Of a stretch of 64,000 nucleotides of DNA, positions 44,699 to 54,600 are shown piece by piece. Source of the stretch: an uncultured Clostridia bacterium (GTDB lineage Bacteria; Bacillota; Clostridia; Christensenellales; CAG-314); assembly GCA_944364615.1 (NCBI GenBank), contig CALVWF010000001.1, positions 278,426 through 342,425 on the forward strand, written 5' to 3'. The notes under the pieces were generated by a model. That model did no database searches. It was given only the letters and a program-made list of their open reading frames with translations, and was not told where the DNA came from. The first letter of the stretch is position 1. Each line of letters begins with the position of its first letter. Both the position numbers and the translations under genes were made by a program.

Positions 44699-46264
44699 CT
44701 ATTTGTTGTAGTAGGTTGAGTACCATTCGTTAATTGCTTGGGTTGCAACTTCACCGCCTTGGTAACCGTTGAGTTTTTCAAGGTATTCGCCCAGCTTGTC
44801 AGTGCCTTCCTTCATCATGATGTAGAGCTGATCCTGTGCGTATTCTTCCATTGCCGAACGGTTGCTGTTGTAGTCTTCGATGGGAGGAGTGAAGTCAGCG
44901 ATGTTGTAAACACCTACTTCGTCAGCATTTTCCATCATGATTGACCATGCTCTGAACAGTTCGGGTTGTTTTCTTACACGAGCTTTCCAGTATTCGGCGT
45001 ATTTAGCTTCGTTAGTACCTGTGATGTAGTAGCTTGATTCATCCTTCTCGTTGAACGCAGGTGTGATGGGCAGGTAGCCTTCAGAAGGACTGTAAGTCCA
45101 GTGAACACCTTCTTCACCAAGTACGATAGAACGGAAGTTGGGTTCTTCTTCGGTATCCTTGATCTTGGAGTTCATCCAATCAAGTGCGTAGCCCGCACGT
45201 TCAGCTTGGTAGAAGGGAATTGCAATGATGTAACCGTAACCACTACTGCGGTAAACCTTTTCTTCGTCCGTTGCGTTTTCCTTCAGACTGCGAACGTAAG
45301 CAAGGTAGTTTTCCATTGTGTTGTCAGTGATGCCTTGAGCTTCAAGACCTGTTACGATACCCGTAACACTCCACAGCGAACAAGCGTAAGCAGCAGCCTT
45401 AGCTCCTTGACTGTCGGTATTGAATCCGTTTACGAAACGTGTGCTAGCGTCGGACGCTGTGTTTGTAGCAACTTCTTGGTCGATGTAACCATTGACGTAA
45501 AGGTCGTGCATGTATTCAACGTATTCGTCGTAACGAGGAGCGTTCATGTAGTACAAAACTTCCGTCTTGCCGTCAATTTCGTATTCCTGCCAGTATGTAT
45601 AGATGCCGAATGCCGATGAAATTGCATGTACAAGCGGTGTGTACTTGTCGAATGTCAATGCAGGTCTGCCGAGCTTTTGCGTCAAAACACGAAGAACTTC
45701 GGTAAATTCGTCAAGGGTTTCGGGAACATCAAGGTTGCATTGATTCAGCAAATCCTGATTGAAAACAATGGGGTTTTCGATGTTGTCGCTGGATGCACGT
45801 TCGGGAACACCGTAGATGCGTCCGTCAACCGTTACAACGTCCCAAGACTCTTCGGAGATATTTGCCAACATGTCCGGTGCGAAAACTTCCAATGCGTCGG
45901 TGATGTCAACAAGCATGTCGTCCTTTACAAGGTCGCTGAACTGGTCTTTAGTCAACTTCATTACGTCGTAGGGACGTTTGTCCATCAATTCGGTGTTGAT
46001 TGTCTTAGAAGCATCCGCAGCAGGAAGTTGTGTGTAATTCACCTTGTATCCTGTCAGTTCTTCAATGAGCAATGCCGTTGCGTCACTGTTGACCTGATCG
46101 ATGCTCTTGCCTGAGTAAGGCATCAACACTTCCAATGTGGGTTTCTGCGACAAATCGATGTCGTAATTTATTTCGTAATCATTGGACGTGGGATTACACG
46201 CACACACACTGAACACTGTAACAATGCACAATGCCAATGCCAACAATACTTTGACTTTTTTCAT
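44699..46264 (-). CDS. extracellular solute-binding lipoprotein (LplA/YtcQ type)
   Basis: A 521-residue binding lipoprotein: lipobox VCAC near residue 22, 'PTLEVLMPYSGKSIDQ', 'PYDVMKLTKDQFSDLV', 'VPERASSDNIENPIVFNQDLLNQC', then 'SEGYLPITPAFNEKDESSYY' and a helical C-terminus 'YQGGEVATQAINEWYSTYYNK', matching the long LplA/YtcQ class used with LplB/LplC permeases. AGGAGG before the ATG, 14 bp behind the phosphodiester glycosidase gene. It should bind the degradation product of the surface glycosidases encoded just upstream; its ligand cannot be deduced. Confidence 0.95.
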   Translation of the reverse strand: MKKVKVLLALALCIVTVFSVCACNPTSNDYEINYDIDLSQKPTLEVLMPYSGKSIDQVNSDATALLIEELTGYKVNYTQLPAADASKTINTELMDKRPYDVMKLTKDQFSDLVKDDMLVDITDALEVFAPDMLANISEESWDVVTVDGRIYGVPERASSDNIENPIVFNQDLLNQCNLDVPETLDEFTEVLRVLTQKLGRPALTFDKYTPLVHAISSAFGIYTYWQEYEIDGKTEVLYYMNAPRYDEYVEYMHDLYVNGYIDQEVATNTASDASTRFVNGFNTDSQGAKAAAYACSLWSVTGIVTGLEAQGITDNTMENYLAYVRSLKENATDEEKVYRSSGYGYIIAIPFYQAERAGYALDWMNSKIKDTEEEPNFRSIVLGEEGVHWTYSPSEGYLPITPAFNEKDESSYYITGTNEAKYAEYWKARVRKQPELFRAWSIMMENADEVGVYNIADFTPPIEDYNSNRSAMEEYAQDQLYIMMKEGTDKLGEYLEKLNGYQGGEVATQAINEWYSTYYNK

Positions 46265-46278
46265 TTATTTTTTTCCTC

Positions 46279-47667
46279 CTATTGCTTTCTGTTTATAAGT
46301 ACTATAAACGCAACTACCGATCCTATCACTACCACCACGCACAGGACAATTGCAATAATCAAGTCCGTTGTGATGAAGGGAGGATTTTCGTTGGGTTGTT
46401 CGGGGGTTGAAGGTTCTTCGGGTTGTTCGGGATCGTTGTCATCGGGGTTGGGATTGGTTGGTTGCTCGTCATCGACAACTTCCACCAACATGATTGCGTT
46501 GGAAACCTTACGTTCACTGCCGTCCGAAGGAAGGTTGCGTACCACCAGTTCATCGTCAATGCGCACCACCATTGTGGACGATCCACCGCCGTCCAGTTCG
46601 AGTGCGAATCTTGCACCCAATGCACCTGCAAGTTGCGCTTCCTGATTGACTGTAACACCCACTGCGTATCCCGGTTGTCTTCCGTCCAGTACACACAAAA
46701 ACGCAGTACCGTCCTCTTTAAAACCGATGAATGTTCTCGGAGCGTTGCTGTCGCCTGCATTGTCGGAATGGCAATCGGCGTTGACTGTGTAGTTGTTTAC
46801 CAACACATCGTAACCGCCCAACACCCAAGTACATCCTTCGTATTCGCCTTGCGGAATTTCCACAATGTCAATGTCGTGACCGTAGACATTCTTGTCAAAT
46901 ACTTCCTGATGAGTGCTTGTGTACACTACTGCAAACTGTTCGCCCGAAACCTTGAATGACTTGCTTTCGTAAACGCCTGCCTTTGTCATTGTGCAGTTTG
47001 TGCCCCACACGGGATATTGCTTGATGTTTGTGCTGTCCGTCTTAGCAATCAACACACCGACATTACTAAGGTTGTAAGAACCTGTTACATCGTAAATGGC
47101 AATTTCGCCTTCTTCAGGTTGCTCGTTAAATTTATCTATAGGATAAAATTGTGGATTGCCGTCTTCATCGTACACTGCGATACGAACTGCCACGTCCGTC
47201 ATACGACCGACCACAACTTTACCGTTGTTGTCAAATCCAATACAATTTTTCTGCACAAAGTTGCCCTTGGAAATAACTATTCCGTTGTTTACGTAGGAGT
47301 CAACATTGGCACCGGTGTTGTAGAAATAGTCACCGTTGGTTGCAAGCATGACCTTGCGACCCGTTGTTTGTTCGTAGTCCTTGGCAATGTCCATTACCGT
47401 GTTCAATGTCGTTGTGGAATCATTTCTGACACTGTGAATTACCCATTCGTAGCGAGCGTTGTCGGCGATGGAATTGTATTCACCGTAAAACAACTTCTGT
47501 GCATTGCCGTTGTAGGTTGTGGTTTTTTCCTTGTAAACAATGCCGTCTTGTTCGAATGTGTAATCGGGATTGTCCAAGACATCCTCACTGAAAGCAAGGG
47601 CTACATTGGAAAACACCATTGTTGCAATTGTCAAGACAATTACAAAAACTAAAAATAATTTTTTCAT
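46279..47667 (-). CDS. membrane-anchored phosphodiester glycosidase (NAGPA/DUF2233)
   Basis: About 462 residues from ATG 47667 (MKKLFLVFV), with a signal peptide ending AFS/ALA; the ribosome site is weak, and an ATG four codons upstream is also possible. The catalytic domain shows the NAGPA/DUF2233 pattern: 'LATNGDYFY' (about 108), 'APRTFIGFKEDGTAFLCVLDGRQPGY' (about 325) and 'FALELDGGGSSTMVV' (about 370). The animal homologue removes GlcNAc from GlcNAc-1-phospho-6-mannose; bacterial members are thought to cleave sugar-1-phosphodiesters. A Pro-rich spacer (NPNPDDNDPEQPEEP) leads to a C-terminal helix and short RKQ tail, so it faces outward. It lies directly before the importer genes. Confidence 0.9.
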   Translation of the reverse strand: MKKLFLVFVIVLTIATMVFSNVALAFSEDVLDNPDYTFEQDGIVYKEKTTTYNGNAQKLFYGEYNSIADNARYEWVIHSVRNDSTTTLNTVMDIAKDYEQTTGRKVMLATNGDYFYNTGANVDSYVNNGIVISKGNFVQKNCIGFDNNGKVVVGRMTDVAVRIAVYDEDGNPQFYPIDKFNEQPEEGEIAIYDVTGSYNLSNVGVLIAKTDSTNIKQYPVWGTNCTMTKAGVYESKSFKVSGEQFAVVYTSTHQEVFDKNVYGHDIDIVEIPQGEYEGCTWVLGGYDVLVNNYTVNADCHSDNAGDSNAPRTFIGFKEDGTAFLCVLDGRQPGYAVGVTVNQEAQLAGALGARFALELDGGGSSTMVVRIDDELVVRNLPSDGSERKVSNAIMLVEVVDDEQPTNPNPDDNDPEQPEEPSTPEQPNENPPFITTDLIIAIVLCVVVVIGSVVAFIVLINRKQ

Positions 47668-47697
47668 ATCACAAACCATTTTTAAAAATGGGTTGTC

Positions 47698-47719
47698 CCC
47701 GTTGCCCGAAGGCAACGGG
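47698..47719 (-). other. very stable UUCG-loop hairpin between operon genes
   Basis: In the minus-strand RNA, CCCGUUGCC-UUCG-GGCAACGGG: 9 bp closed by a C(UUCG)G tetraloop, in the 93-bp gap between two genes. No T-run follows directly, so it is more likely an RNA-stability or partial-termination element than a full terminator. Confidence 0.65.
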
Positions 47720-47760
47720 AATCCCACAAAATTCAGTTAAATAGTTACAAATTTTTAAAC

Positions 47761-50700
47761 TTATTCCGCAACTTCGGGAAGAACGTAACTTACTGCAACA
47801 CCTACTGCACGGTTAGCATACAAGAAACCTCTTGAAATGTTAGCACCGCCAAGGTTTGGAGCAATTACAACGTATTCGCCTTCCTGCAAGGATTCGAATG
47901 CTTCCTGTGCGTATCCTGTTGCTGTGCAGATACCTGAAACGCCGTTGTTTTCAGCATCCCAATACTTGCCGCTAGCACCGTCGTAAACACGTACGGTCTT
48001 GCCTGTTTCCTTGTCTACTACCAAAGCCACACCGTAAGCACCTGTATAAGCTGTTCCTGTAAATCCGTAATCGTAGATTGCAAATACGGGTGTTCCTTCG
48101 AAATCGGCGTTGATTGCCATCTTGGACATGTCTTGGTACCAAGTCTTGCTACCAACTGTCAATGCAACGTAGGAAACTTCTTCGGAGCTTGGAGTTGCTT
48201 CAAGTCCTGTCAAAGTCATCTTCGCACCGAATGTACGGTTAGAAACGAAGAATGCTCTTGCACGGTTACCGTCAAGACCGCCGTTCAAACCTACAACAAG
48301 TGTTTCGCCTGCTTCAAGTTGCAAGAATGCGTCCAAAGAGCAAGATGCCAATTGGAAGTAATCCGCACCTGCAACGCCTGATGTATTTGTTGCATCGTAG
48401 AACTTGTTGTTTACGCCGTCGTAAATCTTGGTGATGTTGCCGTCAGCACCGAAAACGAATGCTTCGCTCCAACCGTTTTTCAAGATTACACCACTGTAAC
48501 CGTATGTGTAAACTGCGAAGTCGTATGTAGCAGGGTTGGAAACTTCCTGATTTACTGCAATGGCAGTTGTGAAGAAGATCTTGTTGCCTACTGCAACGGA
48601 CATCATTGCCTTGTCGGTCTTTTGTACGTCTACGTCTTCGATAGTTACTGTTGAGCCGAGTTTTCCGTTGCTACGCAGGAAATCTCTGGGAGCTTGGTTA
48701 GTTCCGTTGATACCAACAAGCATCCATTCGTTGTTCTTCAACGAATTCAATGCGAGTGTAAGGTAATTAGCACTGTCAAGTGCGATACCTGTGGGATTTT
48801 CAGCATCGTAGTACTTAGCGTCAGCGCCGCTGTAAATGCGAACGATGTTGTCGTTAGCATCCATTACGATTGCGCAACCCCAACCGTTAGCGAAGTTCAA
48901 TGTGCCTGCAAATGCTGTTGAGAATACGTACCAATCGTATTCGTTAGCATTAGCTGTTGTTGTGTTTACTGCAACCTTAGCAGGGTCGAACAAGATTTCG
49001 TTTTCGCCGATTGTGATGTAAACACCGTTGCTTTCGAATTCGAAACCTGTCAATGTAGCCTTTTCACCGCAGTACGCTCTTCCACCGCCTACGCCACGAA
49101 GACTCAATGCAAATGCACGACCTACGTTTGTTGAACCGTCATTGGGGAACACGAGCATCATTTCGCCTTCTTGCAATTCGGAGAATGCTACTTCGGCGTA
49201 GTTTTTTTGATTGAATGTCAACGGTTCGGTTGACTTGCCGTCTACTGTGTAGAAACCAAGGTTAGCACCGTCGTAAATTTTAACAAGAACACCGTACTTG
49301 TCAAGTACCAATACTGCACCGTTGCCGTTGGTTGCAATTGTGCCTGTGAAAGCCTTGTCGAAGATGAGCATCTGATACTTGTAAACATTGGTTGATTCTA
49401 CTTCAATGTTGTACAACCATCTGCCTTCGTCAGCTGTAAAGAACTTGTCGTCAATTACAATGCTCTTGACGTCTTTGGGCTTTTCAGCGAAGTTTACATC
49501 AGTCAATGTAACCTTCTGACCAAGAGAACCGTCCATACGCAAACCGAGACCGAATGTGCGTGCACTGTTTTCATCATTTACGCCGTCATTGGGGAATACA
49601 ATCAATGTTTCGCCTTCAGCGAGCAAACTGAACGCTACTGTAGCGTAGTTGTTGCTGTCGAAAGTACCTGTAACCTTGCCTTCCGTTGTGTAGATGTTAG
49701 AACCGCCGTTTGCACCGTCGTAAACCTTTACAAGATTGCCGTACTGGTCAACAACCACTGCAACGCCGTGACCGTTCAAGGCAACAGTACCTGCGTAAGT
49801 CTTGTTGTAAACAATCATTCCGTACTTGGGAGCATCCGCAGCGGTTACTTCCTTGTTGAAAGCGTACTTGCTTTCTTCTACTGTAAATTGCTTGCCGTTT
49901 ACTTCGAATGTAAATGTCTTAGCTTCGAATTCGATGTTGGGCAAAGTTACCGAAACACCGATTGCACGGTTGTCAAGCAAGAATTTACGGGAAACGTTAG
50001 CGCCTGAGTTGGGAGCGATGAGCAGGTATTCGCCGTCCTGCAATGATTCGAATGCTTCAAGTGCGTAACCTGCAGGTGTACACTTGGATGCGTCAACGAT
50101 ACCTGCGGGGTTTTGTGCATCGTAATACTTGCCGTTAGCACCGTCGTAGATACGTGCTACCTTACCGAAACAATCGATTACAAATGCTTCGCCGTAGCCG
50201 TTAGCAAATTCAAGAGCGCCTTCGTAGTCGGGAGTGTAGATGATGAACAAATACTTTCCTACCATGTCAAGGTCTTGGTCAACAGCAATGCTTTCGGGCA
50301 TCATCTTGATGGACTTGCCGTTGATTGTGATTTCAGCAACGTCTGTAATTACTTCAACAATGCGTGTTGCAGTAGCTTCGTTAGTTCCGTCAGTAGCAGT
50401 CAATGTGATTGTGTACTGACCTGCCTTGCTGATGTCGAAACCGCCGTTATCTGTAATGGTAACCGTAACTGTCTGGTCGTCGGAAGGACTGAATGTTCCG
50501 TTGTCGTCCAATGCTGTAACGCCTGCCAACACTTCGGTGTCAAGAACAAATGATGCGTCGGAGATTGCTGCGTACACTGTTGATGTGTGACCGGATATTA
50601 CGGGAGCTTGGTCAACGTAACTTGTCAATTCGGTTTGGTCTTCCACCCAGAAAAGGCGAACAACGTTGCCGTAAGCGTAGATTACGTTGTAGTTCATGAA

Positions 50701-51573
50701 ACCACGACCGTCGCTGTCAACTGTAGTACCAGCATACTGATTTTGCACGATGATTGCGTAACCGCCTGCAGGAATTACCATTTGTTTAGCAAATGCACTT
50801 GCAACACTGACTGTTTCGCCGTCAATTTCCATTGTAGTTACACTGCTTGTTGTACGAGTTGGGTTTTCGGCATTTACAAGTCTGCCGTTAGCACCGTCAC
50901 GACCTTCGATAACAACGCCGTTAGCATCGATTATTGCCGAACAACCGTAACCGCCAGCCATGTTCAATGTGATTTCTTCATCGGATGCATTGTGGAATAC
51001 ACCGCTCTTAGCCACATCGTAGTTGGTGTCTTCGTTGAGTTCTACGTACAACGAGTTCTTGAAGTTCAGGAAGTTACCTTGAGGCCACTTCTGTTCACCA
51101 AGGAAATTGGTTCTTACTTCAAGTGACAAGGGAGAAAGGGCTTCCAATACGGTAACCTTGCGTGTAGCGGTTGCTTCCTTGTTGAACTTATTTACAGCCT
51201 TGTAGGTGATTGTGTAAACACCTTCGGTGTCGGCATCGAATCCTTCGTCGTCAAAGATGATGAGTGTAGGATTGTCGTCGCCTTCGTCGGTAACGGTGAC
51301 GCCAAACATCAAGTCAATTTCTTCGCCTGCGTGCATTTCGATTTCGGCAGGAACAACGGAGATGACAGGGGTTGTTTCTACTACATCGGGTTCATGACCG
51401 GGACACTTGTCGGCACAAACCGGATCTTTACAATCGGGATTGGTGCACTTACCGCATTCGGGACACTTGCTGTCGCAAACGTGAACTTCTGCGGGATCAC
51501 ATGCAACCAATGCCAATGCCGTAACCATCACAAGTGCAAGTATGATAGCTACTAAAAGTCTTTGTTTTTTCAT
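47761..51573 (-). CDS. lipoprotein with seven tandem ~140-residue modules
   Basis: A 1270-residue lipoprotein (lipobox LVAC; GGAGG at the start). Residues about 30-60 are Cys-rich (CPECGKCTNPDC), about 65-150 an Ig-like DUF5011-type domain. A second Ig-like domain lies at about 325-410. The rest is one diverged N-terminal copy and six clear copies of a module with two landmarks: 'GYGxAxVxDxxGxxxRIYDGANGKYYDA' and, about 50 residues later, 'LQEGEYxxIAPNxGxNxSRxFLxxNRAIGxxVTL'. The second landmark also occurs in the N-terminal domains of the neighbouring GHL10 protein ('IPEGGYVISGHG...FIRSNIVLGATV'), so I infer a shared fold. No catalytic motif. Likely a surface glycan-binding array; I know of no name for the module. 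Confidence 0.85.
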   Translation of the reverse strand: MKKQRLLVAIILALVMVTALALVACDPAEVHVCDSKCPECGKCTNPDCKDPVCADKCPGHEPDVVETTPVISVVPAEIEMHAGEEIDLMFGVTVTDEGDDNPTLIIFDDEGFDADTEGVYTITYKAVNKFNKEATATRKVTVLEALSPLSLEVRTNFLGEQKWPQGNFLNFKNSLYVELNEDTNYDVAKSGVFHNASDEEITLNMAGGYGCSAIIDANGVVIEGRDGANGRLVNAENPTRTTSSVTTMEIDGETVSVASAFAKQMVIPAGGYAIIVQNQYAGTTVDSDGRGFMNYNVIYAYGNVVRLFWVEDQTELTSYVDQAPVISGHTSTVYAAISDASFVLDTEVLAGVTALDDNGTFSPSDDQTVTVTITDNGGFDISKAGQYTITLTATDGTNEATATRIVEVITDVAEITINGKSIKMMPESIAVDQDLDMVGKYLFIIYTPDYEGALEFANGYGEAFVIDCFGKVARIYDGANGKYYDAQNPAGIVDASKCTPAGYALEAFESLQDGEYLLIAPNSGANVSRKFLLDNRAIGVSVTLPNIEFEAKTFTFEVNGKQFTVEESKYAFNKEVTAADAPKYGMIVYNKTYAGTVALNGHGVAVVVDQYGNLVKVYDGANGGSNIYTTEGKVTGTFDSNNYATVAFSLLAEGETLIVFPNDGVNDENSARTFGLGLRMDGSLGQKVTLTDVNFAEKPKDVKSIVIDDKFFTADEGRWLYNIEVESTNVYKYQMLIFDKAFTGTIATNGNGAVLVLDKYGVLVKIYDGANLGFYTVDGKSTEPLTFNQKNYAEVAFSELQEGEMMLVFPNDGSTNVGRAFALSLRGVGGGRAYCGEKATLTGFEFESNGVYITIGENEILFDPAKVAVNTTTANANEYDWYVFSTAFAGTLNFANGWGCAIVMDANDNIVRIYSGADAKYYDAENPTGIALDSANYLTLALNSLKNNEWMLVGINGTNQAPRDFLRSNGKLGSTVTIEDVDVQKTDKAMMSVAVGNKIFFTTAIAVNQEVSNPATYDFAVYTYGYSGVILKNGWSEAFVFGADGNITKIYDGVNNKFYDATNTSGVAGADYFQLASCSLDAFLQLEAGETLVVGLNGGLDGNRARAFFVSNRTFGAKMTLTGLEATPSSEEVSYVALTVGSKTWYQDMSKMAINADFEGTPVFAIYDYGFTGTAYTGAYGVALVVDKETGKTVRVYDGASGKYWDAENNGVSGICTATGYAQEAFESLQEGEYVVIAPNLGGANISRGFLYANRAVGVAVSYVLPEVAE

Positions 51574-51625
51574 ATAATCCTCCTTCTTTATTTTAAAGAC
51601 ACTTCACTGCGCCTTAAAAATTACA

Positions 51626-54600
51626 TCACTTGGATTTGTTACGACGTCTAAGCAAAACAACTGTCGTAACGCCCCCTGCAACCACTGCTACGCAAGCAAT
51701 CACGATACCTATAATCAATCCAACGTTGGACTGTGGTTCGGGTTCGGGCTTGGGTTCGGGTTTTGGTTCAGGTTCGGGTTCCGGTTCCGGTTCGGGATCG
51801 ACGTTGGGGAAAATTCCGTCCTCATTGACAATGGGACGACGTTCTTCCTCTTCGGGATTCCATTGTCCGTCTTGAATGAGTTGCAACGAAATCTTGGAAT
51901 CGAGCAAGTCCGCAAGTTCATCTAATTGTTCTACAATTCTTTGACGAGAGTAACCCTTGGCGATGTCCTTGATTGAGCTGTCAGCAAGTTCTTCCACTGC
52001 CGACTTCACCTTGAATATACCAACAGCGTCATCGGCTTGAATTGCCTTGATTGTGTCAAATGCGCTGTTGAGTGCTGTAAGTTGATCTTCCGTCATACCT
52101 CCGTTGGGAATGTACAACCTTGTAGCCTTGTCGGCAATATCTTCAAATGTAGCGGACAAGATTGTTTCCACACTTGAATGAGGAAGCACGGCTTTCTTGC
52201 TGTTTACACCGCTTTGCAATGCAAGTTGTACGTCTTCGTGTCCCAAGATCTGCGTTGAACAGAAAATTACGTATCCCGTTGCACCTGCATCGTAGGAGGC
52301 TTCGATTTGTTCCTTGTTCTGCCATGCGGGCAATCCTTGGAAGGACGGAGCGATACCGCTGTAGTAGTAGCAGTTGTTACCTGCCATGAGTATCATTTCG
52401 TGAACACGTACCAACACATCGGAAGCGTCGGTGTAGTACGCCATGGGTGTTGCAATGTCAATCCAGCCGTTGCTGAACCATGTCTGCCAATCTTGTTTCT
52501 TGGAATTTGTAGATTCGGACAAGGATGCAAATACCGCAGTTGACAACACGATGTTGTTGGGCAACTTGACTTCATCCTTGATACGGCGAACGTATTCGGT
52601 GATGATGTTTGTGCGGTATTCCACCCACAATTGGTAGTTTTCGTCCGCTTCGGCTTGACCGCCCAACAAGTAGTTGGGGTCGAACAGTTGCTTGAACTTG
52701 TTGGCCATCTTTTCTCTGTCGTTGAGCTGTGCCGAGCTAAATGTCTTGCCCAACGATTCGTAGAATCCCTTCATTGCTTCGATTGTGTAACCTGTGTCTT
52801 CCGCCCTGTCCGAAACAGGGTAGCGGATGTAGTCGAGGTTCAATCCCTTGACATCGGGAACTTTTTCTAACAAATCGTTGTAGTAGTTAATCAATGTGTC
52901 CTGAACTTCTTTATTTGCAGGATCGATGAATATGTACAAACCGCCTTCGTTACGTTGGTAGTAGGTGTTGTCATCATTGTACATTATCCAATCGGGATGA
53001 TCTTGAAGCACCTTGGCGGTGTTCAATGTACTGATGTAGAAGTTTTCCACCCAAGCATGTACTTCGATGCCGTATTCCTTGGCACATTGCGTAAATGCTG
53101 TGAGATAGTCATTGTATTCAACACCTTCGCTTGTGGTGTACTTGTCAGCAAGTTTGTTGTTGTAGGGGAATTCCGCAATGTCCGACTTGAATGTCGAGTA
53201 ACCATTGTACAGTGTTTCTACGAAAATCAGGTTGATACCGATGTCGCTGTACATCTTGATGTTTTCTTCAATTGCAGAATATGTCATTTCAATAGGTCTG
53301 TGCCAAACCGAACGAGCAGATACAACCTTGCTTTCTGCGGATGCCACAACAATTTGTTGACGCAATTTTTCAATTACCAACTGACTGTTGTTGTAGCTCA
53401 TCAACAAGCTCAAACGTTCCTCTTCGGAAATGTCACCTTCCAACTTGGCTTCGATTTCCTCTTTTACAACCTTCAAGTTTTCCAATTCGGAAGAAACATT
53501 TGTAATGTATGTTTCAAGCAATTCTTGATTGACATCGTACAATTGGCTGATCATTGTCTGAGCGTTTTTCACTGCCTGATTGACGCTCAGTGCCAGATTT
53601 TCGTAGTAACTGTTGAGTGTTGTCGATACGGCAAATGTCTTGTTGTCTTCATCCAGCACCACCGTTGCCCCTAGCACGATGTTGGATCTGATGAAGTCAC
53701 GACCGGTGCCGTGTCCCGAAATTACGTAACCGCCTTCGGGAATTTTAGAAACGTTTACATTGAGTTCTACAACCACGCCCGTTGCGTCTACTGCAGCTTC
53801 GTAACCGTAGACGTTAGTTCCCGTACCTGCCGAGCCTTGGTAACTCCAACCGCTCTTGTAGATGATTGTTTGGTTTTCACCACGGTAAGCAGGGAAGGGA
53901 GAAGTTTCCGTTTCCATACCTGCAGGGTTTTCTTCGGGGGTGGGATTTACGAAATCGTATTCGCCGTAAACAGTTCCGCCGAAACGAACAAAGTCGAAAC
54001 CAACCATCTTGACCTCGTCACCTACGGAGAACAGCATTCCTCTTACAAGAAGTTGACGAAATCCTTCGCCGTACGCACTCAAAACAAAGCTGTTGTCGGG
54101 GATGACCGAACCGGAGTCGTCACCTTGACCGAATCCACGGAAATCGGTAACAATGAAGGAATTTTCATCGAAATCGTACACACACGTCATTTCAGTACCA
54201 AACACGTTTGTACCTGTTTTAGAACCGAATTGGTAGTCGTAGTACACAACCATTGGCATGGAACGTGTTGTGTTGGTGTTGTCTACAACAACTCTTTTAC
54301 CGCTGTCCGATTCCACTGCCTTGGTGGGGATTGTCAACTTGCTTCCCGACAACTTGACGATGTCGCCTACTTTAGCGAAATCGGCATTTACTGCGTTGCT
54401 CAGTGACAAAACAAATCCACCTACGGGAATATATGTAGTGCCGTCACCGTTGGTGTTGATTTGTGTTACAACGTAATCCGCACCTTGCAGTTCACACACG
54501 TATTCGGTGATGTCGCCTGTACGTCCCGTTGTTGTGTCGGGGTACAACGCCGTGTAAATGACAGCGTCATTAGCACCTACGATATCGTACTTGATTTCGT

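Noticed and set aside
47761..51573. CRISPR-like or satellite DNA repeats
   Set aside because: Repetition is at the protein level with about 420-bp period and diverged nucleotides; there are no short identical repeats with regular spacers. No CRISPR array was found anywhere in the window.
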